The notes: generated by a model from the letters alone, not told the origin. Positions 43,922-57,889 are shown, numbered from the stretch's first letter. The stretch is DNA of 64,000 bases from Pterobdella sp. o SKG-2022 (GCA_964035795.1 OZ038323.1:12138258-12202257), one strand, 5' to 3'. Program-made: numbers and translations.

Positions 43922-46900
43922 ATGATGATAGAAACCGACAAAAAAAGAATGCAATTCCTCTTATCTCCTATAAAAGATACAAGCAATTCTCAATCTTATC
44001 AAAACAAATTGGAGTTTTGGAAAATTAAAATTTTAGAAGAGTGTTCCAAAAAGAAGCTTGGTGTTTTTGATTTTAAAAGCCTCAAAAGTATGATGGTACT
44101 AGACAACCACTACCCTATGTGCCTGGACACGGTCGTCAGCAACATGCTTAAGTTACTACTTTCTCACGTTAATTGACTCGTGTTAATTGATACAACATAT
44201 ACAAATAATTGACACAACATATCAAGTAGTCAGACAGCGTTAATACCTTATTATTCAAAAAAATAAATTTAACATCAACTTATTACAACAGAGAAAGGAG
44301 TTTGAGAACTCTATCAGACTTCAAGCTGTCATGTGCCAGTTGGCTGTCTTGGTCTGCATGTAAGTTCATCAAAAACCCCATCTCTTGGACCTTTTCCACT
44401 CTCCTCAAAGGTTTCCATAACATTGTCATTAATTGTTATATTTTCTTATCCTTGTAGAACAACCTCCCCAAAACACTCAGATTTTTTGTTTCAAAACACT
44501 CCTTTGGAAACAACTTCAAATCTTATATTTTTTTGAGATCTTATGGTGTATAAATATTTATGTATCATTTAATTCGTAATTTTTTTTTTTGTTTTTGCTG
44601 TAATTTATCAATTAAATCCTTTTTATAGCCCGTTTCTCTTTACCAAGAGCTGGGCTTTTTGAAATTTTTATCTCGAAGTTGGCTTTTCCATTTAGAGCAA
44701 TCAAGTGGATCCGCACAAACCATGTCTAGCTTTCTTGTAACATTCAATATAAGCTCATTCCAAGTCTACCAGGCTTCTTGTAAGTATCTAAATCCAACTT
44801 TCGCACCTGAGAAATTCAACCCGCGCTAAGCTCTACATGTCCGACCACCTCATCCTGCTTGTATGAAGAACTAGCTCAACATCCCGAATGCCAAGTTTTG
44901 AAAGGAGTGAGTGAGAGCAAACGTTATCATTCATTTTGATGTTGCACATCTAGCAAATCATGGCAAGGTTGATTTGTCTGAGGCGATTCAACGTGGAAAC
45001 TGTTACGGGCCATGTTTTAGCTGCCTAGAAACTCTTAGAGTTAATCCCACTACAGTCATATTCTTTATTGTATTGTATTCATCATTTCAACTTCTGACAT
45101 CTTCATCATCAAAGTCATGACACCAGAGCCTCTTGTTTCCACTTTGAACTGGTTCAAAAGGGATGACACTTACAACTTTGATTTATACTCTTCACAACGA
45201 CCACAACTACCTCAAGATCAGTTTGTTATCCCTCAACTTATTGAGGTTAGTTTTTTGTTACAAATTATTTTATGTCAATGCAGATGAAAATTTCATTCAA
45301 AATATCTTCGATGTGGTATCACTCATGTGGTGGGGTATCATTCAAAATATCTTTGGTGTGGTATCACTCATGTGGTGGGGTATCATTCAAAATATCTTCG
45401 ATGTGGTATCACTCATGTGGTGGGGTACCATTCAAAATATCTTCAATGTGGTATCACTCATGTGGTGGGGTACCATTCAAAATATCTTCGATGTGGTATC
45501 ACTCATGTGGTGGGGTACCATTCAAAATATCTTCGATGTGGTATCACTCATGTGGTGGGGTACCATTCAAAATATCTTTGATGTGGTATCGCTCATGTGG
45601 TGGGGTACCATTCAAAATATCTTCCTTAACCCTTCTATAGAGCATGGCTGAAGAAATATATGAGAGACACACCCAACAAATGAACCTCCATATCACTGAC
45701 AACATCATCAACTATAACATTTTCCATAGCAGGTTCGAGCAACATTATCAATTTTTTCAACATTCAAAAATCATTCCACTTTCATTCCCATAATTGCTGA
45801 AGGCCAACTATCTGCTTCATCAAACCACCACACCCATCCATCAAACCACCACACCCATCCATCAAACCACCACACCCATCCATCAAATCACCTCATCCAT
45901 CTATCAAACCACCACACCCATCCATCAAACCACCACACCCATCCATCAAACCACCACACCCATCTATCAAACCACCACACCCATCTACCAAACTACCACA
46001 CCCATCCATCAAACCACCACACCCATCCCTCAAACCACCACACCCATCCATCAAATCACCTCATGCATCTATCAAACCACCACACCCATCCATCAAATCA
46101 CCACACCCATCCATCAAACCACCACACCCATCTATCAAACCACCACACCCATCTACCAAACCACCACACCCATTTATCAAACTACCACACCCATCCATCT
46201 TACCACCACATCCATCTATCAAACCACCACACCCATCCATCAAACCACCACACCCATCCATCAAACCACCACACCCATCCATCAAACCACCACACCCATC
46301 TATCAAACCACCACACCCATCCATCAAACCACCACACCCATTCATCAAATCACCACACCATCTACCAAACCACCACACCTATCTATCAAACCACCACACC
46401 CATCCATCAAACCACCACACCCATCCATCAAACCACCACACCCATCTATCAAACCACCACACCCATCTATCAAACCACCACACCCATCTACCAAACCACC
46501 ACACCCATTTATCAAACTACCACACCCATCCATCTTACCACCACATCCATCTATCAAACCACCACACCTATCCATCAAACCACCACACCCATCCATTAAA
46601 CCACCACACCCATTTATCAAACCACCACACCCATCTACCAAACTACCACACCCATCCATCAAACCACCATACCCAGTCTCAAAGCAACTATCAAATCTGA
46701 CAGATGCAAAGACATAGCAGATGATGACTTGACTTTTGACCTTGCCATTAATCACCTTTGCAGCCAGAGTAGATGCCAAGTAATCGCCACAAAGGAGGAA
46801 AAGGTTCACCTTCATATACTTTCATATGGAAATTACACCAATAAACATATTTTCAATGTGTCCACAGTTTATTGTGATGGCTGACAAAAAGCAGTCAGCA

Positions 46901-48418
46901 TCCATATGTGGCAATGAACAGAAAATATACAGGTTCCTCTCAGTCTTATTTAGTTATCACTGGCCATTGATCATTTTGGTTACATGACAGATTAAAGATG
47001 ATGGAACACAAGTTGCAGCAGGAAGTTGACAAGTTGGAGAAACAGATCTTCGAGTATCGATATATTTTCATTCTGTGTAACTCATGCAAAAATGATTCAC
47101 TAACATATGAACCTACAACATAGGTGTACCAACAATGCCAAGGAATTGCTGAAGAAAAATCAAAAAAAATCGGTGAAGATTTTAGATGAAGCACTATTCA
47201 GTCACACATGTGGTTTAAACTATCAGCACCATTCGACCACACATGTGGCTTAAACTACCAGCACCATTCAATCACACATGTGGCTTAAGCTACCAGCACC
47301 GTTCAATCATACATATTGTTTAACTACCAGCGCCATTCAACCACACATGTGGCTTAAACTACCAGCACCATTCAGTCACACATGTGGTTTAAGCTACCAG
47401 CACCATTCAATCACACATGTGGCTTAAACTACCAGCACCATTCAATCACAAATACTACATGAACAAACATGGTAGTTCAGGCCACAGCTGTCTGTTATAA
47501 CTCTTCTCGTGGTGAAGTCTTATCCACCTATAATGTTTTGTTTATTTCCAAAGGCACTCAGCTTGCTGAAAAAAAAGAAAAGTCTAGAGATGCTGATGGA
47601 TAAGAAACATGCCAGTGTAGACAAGGTGCGTACTGCTGTATTTATGATACTAAATGATGTGGAAGTATGAGGTGTTTAATATAACCACATGAGTGATACC
47701 ACACCACACAAATGATACCACACCGCATGAGTGATACCACACCACATGAGTTATACCACACCACATGAGTTATATTACACCACATGAGTGATACCACACC
47801 ACTACTCAGGTGTGCCACTTGTTGTCAATGATCCAACAGACAGACCACAACAAGCAGGTTTTTACCACATGTTTCACACTTTGAGACATGATTTGTATCA
47901 TCATAAGCATTCTTCCACATGTGCACACAGATGGTAGATGCAGTCTCTTGGGGCGTGGAGGCTTTTAAGGGCATGAGAGAAAGTGCAGGTCTAAGTGAGG
48001 AAAAGGTTGATGAGGTCATGTTGGACGTGCAAGAGGTGAGAAGATAGTTAGTGATTTATCTTATTATCCTCATTCTGTTTGCTTTTCAAGGCACTGGAGC
48101 AGCATGAGGATTTAAATCAGCTTATATCCAAACCTGCAAGCATTACTGATTGGCCAAATGAAGATTTGGAGGTGGAGTTGAATGACATCATAGCCAATGA
48201 ACAGGCAGAAAAACAACTAGAAGAATTAAGTTTGTTTACATTATACTTTTCATTTCTTCCGCAAATATATCCGTTATGTGGTTTGATCATGATATTCTGA
48301 CAAGGTTTTGAAACCTCACCACACCTGCACAGGTCTCTTAGATCTGCCCCCTGTGCCCTTTGGCCACCCTGACACCAGTTCACCAATCAAAAGGAAGTCT
48401 CAGCCGGCCAGGCAATGA
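43922..48418 (+). CDS. CHMP7: CHMP7, ESCRT-III subunit
   Basis: ESCRT-III-like protein that recruits CHMP4/VPS4 in endosomal sorting and nuclear-envelope sealing. Exon 1, 43922-44151, has KKRMQFLLSPIKDTSNS and LEFWKIKILEECSKKKLGVF (N-terminal winged-helix region). Next about 44292-44410 (TLSDFKLSCASWLSWSACKF, cf. SWISWG in human), about 45119-45244 (VIPQLIE), about 45645-45731 (MAEEIYERHTQQ), about 46675-46800 (FDLAINHLCSQSRCQVI), 46996-47053 (MMEHKLQQEVDKLEKQIFE), about 47123-47190, about 47556-47625 (ALSLLKKKKSLEMLMDKKHA), about 47812-47863, about 47932-48035 (WGVEAFKGMRESAGLSEEK), about 48091-48230 (ALEQHEDLNQL, EDLEVELNDII), and 48334-48418 (LDLPPVPFGHPDTSSPIKRK, TGA). The CHMP core order is complete. 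One or two exons around 44460-45120 and 46870-46935 are not resolved. The introns are crowded with minisatellites and a LINE piece. Confidence 0.92.
44600..44930 (-). mobile_element. LINE 3'-end fragment, same family as 28146-28268
   Basis: The minus strand reads VLHTSRMRWSD, RVEFLRCES, KPGRLGMS and RKLDMVCADPLDCSKW, typical of the ORF C-terminus of LINEs (RMRWxxHVxR), with stops. The final part (44735-44605) matches the copy at 28146-28268. Intron of CHMP7, opposite strand. Confidence 0.78.
45290..45640. repeat. 45-bp minisatellite, about 7.5 copies
   Basis: Unit contains ATTCAAAATATCTTCGATGT, GGTATCACTCATGTGGTGGG and GTACC. A 45-bp period is a multiple of three, so all three plus frames stay open (up to 162 codons), but this is a CHMP7 intron. 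Confidence 0.93.
45815..46672. repeat. 860-bp 21-bp minisatellite
   Basis: About 41 units of CCACACCCATCCATCAAACC plus A, with T/C and CCA variants, including an apparent higher-order duplication (46090-46340 resembles 46400-46620). It keeps a 307-codon plus-strand frame open (TTTPIHQ heptads). CHMP7 intron, not coding. Confidence 0.93.
47190..47455. repeat. 35-bp minisatellite, about 7.5 copies
   Basis: Unit CCATTCAATCACACATGTGG plus CTTAAACTACCAGCA; the core ACACATGTGG is nearly constant. CHMP7 intron. Confidence 0.9.
47686..47810. repeat. ACCACATGAGTGATACCACA repeat
   Basis: About five copies of a 24-25 bp unit in a CHMP7 intron. It is the reverse complement of the GGTATCACTCATGTGGT core found in the 45-bp array at 45290-45640. 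Confidence 0.85.
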
Positions 48419-48933
48419 GGTGGTGTGAGTTATTGTGCGAGGTATATGAGGGTGATGTGCTGTGTGTGATGTCTTCATTAGGTAGTGAGTATGCAAAGAC
48501 GTTTGAAAACAAACCAATGAGCACATTAGGGTTAAACAAAGGTCCACTTCGATATTATTTGACTTGTTGCTTGAAGTTTTGTTTCGATGTTTTAAGGACT
48601 GACACAAATGATTTTAATCAAAATTCAGACCAAATAAAATAATTATTGTTCACCTTGTATGCAAATTGTGAGCTAAAACAACAATTTGTCGCTATTATTT
48701 CACGCTGTCATAAGCTAGAAGACATGAGACATGAAATTTCTTTAGCTAGAAGATATATGAAATGCACAACTTGTGGCAGAATAATGACAGGGGTCTGGAA
48801 TCTAATGGAATTGCACATAACAAATATCAACTGAAATGGATATCAATCTTCGTCGTCCCCACTTGGCTCCGTCAAAGTGACCCTGTAGGTTAAGCCTCTA
48901 TGAATGCTCATTATACAAACTTTTATTCAAATT
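48419..48933. other. Intergenic, converging CHMP7 and MMS19 ends
   Basis: 515 bp. No gene recognised. It contains likely 3' UTRs of both genes; AATAAA-like sequence occurs at 48635-48641. Confidence 0.55.
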
Positions 48934-51900
48934 TTACCATGTGTACTTCGCCAGACTCGCGAATTTTCTCACTGCCCTCTTTTTATCAGCTATCGACACA
49001 TCCAACACTTTCAATACAGCTTGTCTATTGGTCAAAAGATTTGTGGCTTCTTTTAACCGCCCAATCAGAATCAAGTTTTTCAGCGACTCTACTCTCACAG
49101 CCTTAATGAAAATTTTGAAATAAAATAGCGGTTTTGTAATTTTATGAACTTTTACCATGGTAACTTCAAAAAATCAACCATCTGCCACACACTACAACAA
49201 CCACCACATGATCACCATTCACCCCTCACCGCATCATCACCATCCACCTCTCACCATTCACCCCTCACCACATCAGCACCATCCACCCCTCACCACATCA
49301 TCACCATCCACCCCTCACCATATCATCTGGGTACACAACAAGCAGCAATAATCTCTGTATGATGTCATACAAATATGGGGTGACGTCACGAGGGCATGAA
49401 GAAAGGAAGGAGCGAAATAAGTGGAGGGAGGACAACCTGGCGAGTGGAAGTACATTGGAGTGGTGGTGTTAGTTGTTTACAAGCCTCAACAATTGATCTC
49501 ATATATCTCAAAACTGATTCACTGCTCATGCACCCACAACCACATATGCTATGTACAATTCACCCACAACCACATATGCTATGTACAATTCACCCACAAC
49601 CACATTTTTGATAAAAATTTTGTGTTATATGCTAATTAATATCCATCGACCTACCAAACAGCGCGTTTTGATTGATTGTTCGACTCATAATGTAGCGACT
49701 GGACAGCCAATGGCAGCATCTGTAGGCGGTGGCATTTAACAGTGAAAACAATATTGAACAATATGTAAGATAATCTTTGAGATTCATCATCATATGCAAG
49801 CCATGCAAAGCTGCACATGATGACCAAGATCCAATGTTCCCACACTTGGGCAGTTTTCCTTGCTGTTGTAAGAAAAGGATCATTTGCCAAACTGAATGAC
49901 AACAATAAAAAAATATCAGTTTGTTGATATACATGTTAAAAAAGCAGTCTCAAGTTGCAAACACTAAGTTTGGTGCGGTTCAAAGTCGGGTCCATCTAAG
50001 ATAGAAGTGATGATGACAGGGACATCGATATGAGAGTGATGATGACAGCGACATGGATATGAGAGTGATGATGACAGCGACATGGATATGAGAGTGATGA
50101 TGACAGCGACATGGATATGAGAGTGATGATGACAGCGACATGGATATGAGAGTGATGATGACAGCGACATGGATATGAGAGTGATGATGACAGCGACATG
50201 GATATGAGAGTGATGATGACAGCAACATGGATATGAGAGTGATGATGACAGCGACATGGATATGAGAGTGATGATGACAGCGACATGGATATGAGAGTGA
50301 GGATGACAGGAACATCGATATGAGAGTGAATATGAGGCAGCACTAACGGTGGCGATATTGTTTCTGATGGTGGATGGAGGCGCTTGACTACTCATGTAGC
50401 AGAACAGCTCCAAGTGGTACTTCCTGCACTCTGTATCAGTGTGGTAAAAGTATAGTAGCATTAGTAAGGGTGGTAGTGAGGGCATACCTGGTTTGGAAGA
50501 GTTGTATTGCGAGACGAGTGGATTGATCATCAGTAGGAAGAAACGTATCCTGCTGGCATCTTCACTCTCCTCCTCCTCCTCATGTTCTTCTTTTGGCTTT
50601 TTGTTTCCTTCGCAACACTCATCCTTTTCCTCTCGCCCACCACAACACCCACTCTTCATGTGTGTACCACCACTCATAGCACCAACTATAACCTCTACCA
50701 CAGCAACACTAGTTCTTTGTGATGTTGGTTCATCTGTGTCCAACCAAACTAATAACTGGAGGATAAGGTCTATAATTATATAAATGACTGAGAGTTGAAA
50801 TTGAAACTAGATTAACTTAAAAAATGTGGTAAAAATAAAAGACCAACATCAAAACAACACACACTAGATAAAACCTCTGCCCTCCTCTTTCACCACACCA
50901 CATAAAGATTGTACAACACAACCTGCTGACAAAACTCTTGGCACATGTGGTGTTGGTGTTTGAGTAGCACTTTGGTCACATGACACCACAAAAGAATGTT
51001 GTTGTTTTTGATCATGATGTCTCTATATTTCTGTATGAGCATCTCTGTATGTTTGTATGTGTCCTTGTGTACTTCAATTGGTCCCTCATCATTGACATCA
51101 AGAACTGAGGCAAGATTATAATTGCATCATCATCATCATCATCATACTATCCACATCACCCCACCCATTCCCCAGCATCCTGACCCCTCCACATCATCCC
51201 ACCCATTCTCTATCGTCCCATCCACTCCCAATCACACCATCCACTTCTCATCACCCCACCCGCTCCTCATTACCCCATCTACGCCACAGCACAATTGCCA
51301 GACCCGCTCTCCATTACCGCACTCTCTCCACATCACTCCACCATTACCACACCCACTCCCTATCACTCCACCCTCACCACCCTTCTATAACCCAATGCTT
51401 ATATACTTACCATTAAAAGATTTGTCAAGTAAGAGTCCGAAACACACACAAGCCATCCTCAATTGCTCCTCTTCACACTCCAAAACATTGTAGCATCTAT
51501 CCATCAACTCCTCACATCTGTCTCCTTTGTCCTTGTGACGTCATCGGTGGTGATGATAACGATGATGTTAGTGATGATAATGATGATGGTAGTGATGATA
51601 ATGATTCCACCTGGCAGACGCACAAAGTGGCTCGAAGCAGAGGCAGGTTGTGTGGTGGATCCTGCAGGAACACTTGCGCACACTTCTCTGTGAACCACCT
51701 TGTGTCTCTGCGTGAGAGGATGATGTTATTAAGATGTGTATCATTATCATGAACACTCACATACTTGCTTGGAAAGCATTTGACGATGCTTGCAATGCAG
51801 GAAAAGAGACCCGACATCCGGTGAGTGTGGTGGGAGACTTGAGAAGCAAAGTGGTATTTAGTGGAAGGAGTCAAAAGGTCATACGAAGCCGCCAAGAACT

Positions 51901-54900
51901 CTCCCGTCAAATATCTCTGCTCTTCTTCTGTCCTCTTGCCACCTCTTATTTTCTCACTGATATTGTTCAATTCCAGAATTTTCTCAAAGGTTTCAACAGA
52001 GCACGTGATCAAATTCTGCGCCATAATGTCTGTAAGAAAAATGTGTTGAAGTAGAAAATAAAGCAAGATATGGGACACATTGAGTCAAAAGAAGCAACAA
52101 GAAAAACCATAGCACGAAAAATCGGGCGCCAATCTGTAGGGTACGCCATCAACGGGAACTGAAATATTGGTCAAAACAACATGCAGGAATGTGACAAAGA
52201 TACGATCGGACACAAAAAACGAGTTATATTCATCATGAAAGTGAGCTTTTTGATATGTTAAAAACCATCATTTTATGACCCGCATCCCGCCAAGGTTATT
52301 TTTATAGCAAATATATTGATTTTTTTATAGATTAACAATAGAAACTTGCAACTCACGTTGGTGATGGACAAAGACTGGCAGCCATGTGAAGAGAAAGCGA
52401 GAAGTTTCTGCAAGGAGAGCTTTGGAAAAACACGTGAGCGTACTGATCAGGTAATAAATGGCGTCATCACTATCACTACCACCATCTATTTTCTTTTGTA
52501 GAGTCTTTTCCAGCTCTTCATTTAATTATTTGGTGTGTCAGAAGTAATGATGATGATGATGTCAGAGGTAATGATGATGATGTCAGAGGTAATGATGATA
52601 GCCAGATGAACAAAACGAGCATCGACGGTGACAAACATGGTGACACAAAATGATGATGGTGGTGCTCAAGATGGCAAGTACCTAGTTGCAGCTTGTGTGT
52701 GAAGAGTTGGAAAAGAAAGTTTGAAACTAAAGTTCTTCTCTTTTCAGACAACATGAACAACAACTCCGCACACACCTTTCTGCAATTTCCTCTTTGACTA
52801 TCCATCCATTCATCCATCCACCTACCTATCCATATCTATGCATCCACCTATCTATTCATTCATCCATCCACATACCCACATATTAATTAAAAATTTTATC
52901 ACCGGAAAATATCTATACAATTTCCTTATTGGAAAATATCTATACAATTTTATCATAATAACTTTTGAATAAATTTTTATGATAAGATCATAGTTTAAAC
53001 AACAAATGCACATGACTTCACTCTGAAGTTTATAAAGCAACAAGTATTTGGGTAGTGCATGACTAAGTGACTGACCTGACTTGAAGGTTGCAAGTGTTGA
53101 AAGTGAAGTCAAGCAGGTGCTTCAAGATATCAACTTCATCTTTCTTCACCTTGTACTTTTTAATGGCAATCCCACCCCCATACTGATAATTATGAATACC
53201 CTCATCAGCACCACAAACTTCACCGCTTATGTCTTCATTATTACTCCTGCAGCATTGCATATTGACCTTGTTATGGCACCCTTCACTCCCGTCTCCGTCA
53301 CTACCTTTGTCACTGTTGTCACAGCACTTGCTCTCACAACGATTCCCACCCCCACCAAAATCACCATCATCAACATCATAGAACCCCTCGACCACTAAAG
53401 CAACTAGAGTTTTGAGTGAGAAACACTGCAAGTCAGTATTTGTAGCAGTACTCATGGTCACTTCCTTCAATTTGCTCAACACCTCCACACTCAACACTCC
53501 TCCACACGCACCTGCAATCATTGTAACGTGCTAGTCGTCATGCTAAAATTAGTTTTGATGTCTATTTTACCACTTTATGGTATGAAAAAAATGGGATGGG
53601 AATGAGACACATGTGGATGGTGGATATGAGACACATGTGGATGGTGGACATGAGACACATATGGATGGTGGACATGAGACACATGTGGATGGTTGACATG
53701 AGACACATGTGAATATTAAAGATCAATAACCTCCAGTTGCACTTCTGCAAACCAACAAGTTCAAGATAGCCTTCAATACATTCAATCTTGCCACCACCTA
53801 TGACATCAATAGTAACCATCATGGAAACTGATGATATTGTCATATACATTACCTGCTTATGTATATTGAACTCTTTTATAAGTTGTGGAATTGTTGTAAG
53901 TAGAATGCAGTGATGGGCTGATGCTGATGATGATGCCACCAGAGACAGGAGTTTGATGGAGTGCTGGAAAATCGGAGTTGACGGCTGCTCTAGGTACAAG
54001 CCACATTCTGTGTTCGAAATGTGAGAGGGGATGGTGCATGAAAAGGGTGTGAGAGGCAGAAAAGGGGTTTATAGAAGAGATTTGGGGGTGGTGTATAGAA
54101 GAGCTGTGTTGGATAGTGTATATAATTTTGGTGTTGAGGGGTTGGAGGATTGTGTATTTTCTAGTGATCTGTTGTTGGTGGGTGATGGAAGCGTTGAAGG
54201 ATGCATAACTATGCCTACCTTCAAACACAAGATCAATGAAAAGTTTGAGATAATCTCCTTGGACCGCCTGTCTGTTGCCCTTGTTGTGGCCATCAAATGC
54301 AAGACACATAGCACTCAACACTCGCCCATTCACTTCAGCATACTCAGTCTTGTTTGAGAACATCTGTGCATGGTTGTCAAGGCAATTATGATGCTTCGTT
54401 TTTTTTGTGAATTCATAAAAAGCGTATAAAAACACACATCTCTCTTAACGTTGCTCCACACAGCCGAAGAGTAGTCGTGGATGAGCTTTACATCAAACAC
54501 TGCACATCCGGCAGCCTGTGAAAAGCCCCATGTTTGAGTCATTACACATATGCACCAACAATCGACATATGAAAAACATAAATTTTAACACCTCCCACCA
54601 ACAAACCAACACACCTCTCACCAACAAACCAACACACCTCCCACCAACAAACCAACAAACCACCACACCTATCTCTAACTGCTACACCTCCCGCCAACAA
54701 ACCATCACACCTATCCCTAACTGTCACATCTCTCCCCAACAAACAACCACACCTATCCCTAACTGCCACACCTCACACCAACAAACCAACACACCTCCCA
54801 CCAACAAACCAACACACCTCTCACCAACAAACCAACACACTTCTCACCAACAAACCAACACACCTTTCACCAACAAACTAACACACCTCTCACCAGCAAA

Positions 54901-57450
54901 CCAACCCACCTCCCACCAACAAACCAACACACCTTTCACCAACAAACCAACACACCTATCCCTAACTGCTACACCTCCCACCAACAAACCAACACACCTC
55001 CCACCAACAAACCAACACACCTCCCACCAACAAACCAACACACTTCTCACCAACAAACCAACACACCTCCCACCACAAACCAACACACCTCCCACCAACA
55101 AACCAACACACTTCTCACCAACAAACCAACACACCTCCCACCAACAAACCAACACACCTCCCACCACAAACCAACACACCTCCCACCACAAACCAACACA
55201 CCTCCCACCAACAAACCAACAAACCACCACATCTATCCCTAATTGCTACATCTCCCACCAACTAACCACCACACCTATCCCTAACTGTCACATCTCTCAC
55301 CAACAAACCACCACACCTATCTAACTGCTACACCTACCACCAACAAACCAACACACCTCTCACCAACAAACCAACACCTCTCACCAACAAACCAGCCCAC
55401 CTCCCACCAACAAACCAACACACCTCCCACCAACAAACCACCACACCTATCCCTAACTGTCACATCTCCCACCAACAATTCACCACACCTATCCCTAATT
55501 GCCACATCTCCCACCACACCTATCCCTAATTACTACATCTCCCACTAACAAACCACCATACCTCCCACCAACAAACCACCACACCTATCCTCAACTTCCA
55601 CACCTCCCACTAACAAACCACCACACCTATCCTTAACTTCCACACCTCCCACTAACAAACCATCACACCTATCCTTAACTTCCACACCTCCCACCAACAA
55701 ACCACCACACCTATCCTTAACTTCCACACCTCCCACCAACAAACCAAGACATCACTACACCTCCCACTAACAAAACACTCAAGTGCATCGATCCTACCCT
55801 CACTCCAACCAGAATCCAGCTTGTCAAAAATGAGGGGCAGGCAAAAAGGGGCAAATGCTGGAGTAGCCACCATGCAACCCATCAATCCTTCTTGCATCTC
55901 CTTCCTACTCACCAACTTCTCCTCATTCGTCTGTGAGGACGGCTGGACCATTTTTGGTGGTTTGTATAATTATTTGTATTTTATTACACTAAGTACTTAT
56001 ATTTTTCAGCAACACCCATCTCATCCCTAAACCTTACTTCCCAAACACTCACAGGGTTGTAGTCCACTGGGAAGTAACATGCAACTACCTCAAACAACTC
56101 TTCCACCATGCCACCTGTCACATGATGATGGAAACATGGTCACATGAGGTTTTCTAACATGGTAAGGTTGTCAAGTAACAATTATAATATAAAAAAAATT
56201 GCTAATAGGTACACTCAATATAAAAAAGAAAATGACCAAGTGGCACAGAGGCTGCTACAATGGAGACCATTTTAAAGACAATGAGGAGGTTGCGTGGGTC
56301 TCTTTCTGAGTCAACCATTTGAGTGAAGCCTGCTACAAAGTCTCCCCCCATACCTTGCACCACTGTTTCATCATTGATGGAGTCATTTGAGATGGAGGTT
56401 TGTGCTTTGAATCCCATTCACCACTATGCAAACCCATCAACACTCATTACACCATCTTACATGCCAGATGGTGATTGAGAATATATTTAAAAAGCAGGTA
56501 GATTGTTGATCTATCCTGTCTCAATAAAGTCTGTACTGTCAAGCCCCTGAAGATGCTTGTCATTATGTGTTTCTGTAAGGTTGTGTGTATTTATGTGTTT
56601 GGGTGAGGTTGTATGTTTGTGTGTGAATAAAAGAAATAATATGATAAAAAACATACAAGAGTTTCATCAGAACAATGTGTGCACCTCACCTACAAAATTA
56701 TATTGTCATCAACATTGTATTTCTTCAACTGATATAATCACTATATAATGAAGTATGAACAAATCAAAGGTATACACCAGGGCATATAATCCCTCTATGC
56801 TCTTGGGAGCAACTAGGTGGTGGTCCGAGAACTTGCTCACGAGGAATCCTACCAACACATCAACTGTTTTGGATGTAATAAGTTCCAGTCTGCTTTTATC
56901 TGCCACACTATTATGAATCTATTATCCTAAAATCTTCTAAAAGTTCTTTAATGATAAGTTATTGATGAATAAAATTGAGATGAAGATGGCAGGAATGAGA
57001 TATGAAAAAAGGTGGATATTGAAAAAAAAAAGATGAGACTTTCATCAAAATTTAAATAGTCTTTTCTGAGCAGTTTGATGGTGTGTGAGAGTAGTTGAGT
57101 AGCCTTCAACCTCGTTTCGTTCACCGGGTTTGTCAAAGGTTGCCTGTGTAAGTATGATTGATTTGAATTAAACTGCATACCATTATGGACTTGTCTCTTT
57201 TTCTAAAAATTGAACATACTTCATGCATTCTACAAATTCTAAAAAAGTGGTCTTTCCATTGTCTAAATCTTTAGGGAAAAAAAATTTCTTCAAACTAATA
57301 ATTTTTAGTATCTAAAGTTTTTATTCAGACACAGAAAACAACTAAATTAATTAATGTGATTTTACATTTGACTATGCTCTTTACATTTTTTTCCCTGATC
57401 TCAGATTCAATAAATGTTGATATTAAATCTGAAAATGCTTTTTTAGCCAT
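48934..57450 (-). CDS. MMS19: MMS19, cytosolic Fe-S assembly targeting factor
   Basis: HEAT-repeat adaptor that delivers Fe-S clusters to DNA helicases and polymerases within the CIA targeting complex. The start ATG at 57450 opens AKKAFSDLISTFIESEIREK. Exons recognised: about 57450-57358, about 57277-57226 (LDNGKTTFLEFVECMK), about 57140-57060 (ETRLKATQLLSHTIKLL), about 56905-56770, about 56385-56250 (FVAGFTQMVDSERDPRNLLI, the N-terminal MMS19 signature), about 56120-56055 (VEELFEVVACYFPVDYNPV), about 55950-55790, about 54520-54440 (YSSAVWSNVKRDV), about 54330-54220, about 53515-53070, 52430-52350, about 52060-51770, about 51710-51600, 51500-51410 (LRMACVCFGLLLDKSF), about 51115-50935, about 50765-50490, about 50440-50360, about 49720-49655, about 49110-48934 (DKKRAVRKFASLAKYTW, cf. 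DDKKRLVRKEAV). Ends match both conserved termini; the middle HEAT exons are less certain. Stop TAA 48936-48934. Confidence 0.88.
49200..49326. repeat. CCCCTCACCACATCATCACC minisatellite
   Basis: About five imperfect 24-25 bp copies in an MMS19 intron. Confidence 0.8.
50008..50330. repeat. 29-bp minisatellite, about 11 copies
   Basis: Unit GATATGAGAGTGATGATGAC plus AGCGACATG, very regular. The 29-bp period is not a multiple of three, yet all three minus frames stay open because no frame of the unit has a stop. MMS19 intron. Confidence 0.93.
53588..53715. repeat. 24-bp minisatellite, 5 copies
   Basis: Unit ATGAGACACATGTGGATGGT plus GGAC, in an MMS19 intron, about 45 bases from the left end of a minus-strand open frame. 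Confidence 0.88.
54585..55775. repeat. 1.2-kb minisatellite, CACCTCCCACCAACAAACCA units
   Basis: About 50 units of 20-24 bp interspersed with longer variants that carry ACACCTATCCCTAACTGCCA, in the large MMS19 intron between the VWSNVKRD exon and the exon at about 55950-55790. Open frames on both strands are artefacts. Confidence 0.93.
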
Positions 57451-57889
57451 TTTTAGTTTACTTTTAAATATAATTTTTGTTGGAAGTGTGTTTTTACTTT
57501 CATATTCTCAATAAAAAAATATTTTTTTGTTACAATATTCAAAAAGTATATATCACACTTCTAAATAAATTTTTAAATAAATTTTTCTGTAAATAACTTG
57601 CTTTTTGTGTTTCAATTAGTTTTTTTTTTATAAATGTTAATTGGTATATAGGTAAATAGTTTAAAAAAATTATATTTTTTGTTTTAATAAAAATATCAAA
57701 AAAATAAATTTTTATAAATATAAGCTGATAGGAACTTTTTATATACAGATTTAGAAAAATTTTATAAAAATATGTCACACGAAAATAATCAAAAATATAT
57801 ATATATAATGAGTTTATAAATTGGCGAGCATCTGGAGCATCTGATGTTGCAGAAAACAACATAAGAGACGAACTTTGTAAACAGCCAAT
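57451..57889. promoter_or_regulatory. Head-to-head MMS19/CACNA2D promoter region
   Basis: 439 bp between divergent ATGs. Extremely AT-rich, with a TATATATATATA at about 57797-57808, roughly 80-90 bp before the CACNA2D ATG. A two-way promoter is inferred from position. Confidence 0.5.

Noticed and set aside
45794..46717. 307-codon plus-strand frame with TTTPIHQ heptads
   Set aside because: Pure 21-bp minisatellite in a CHMP7 intron; the stop-free state follows from the unit.
49964..50743. 259-codon minus-strand open frame
   Set aside because: Its first part overlaps a real MMS19 exon (about 50765-50490), but the rest is the 29-bp array, so it is not one protein.
54518..55324. 268-codon plus-strand frame (Thr/Pro/Asn-rich)
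   Set aside because: Minisatellite within an MMS19 intron and antisense to it.
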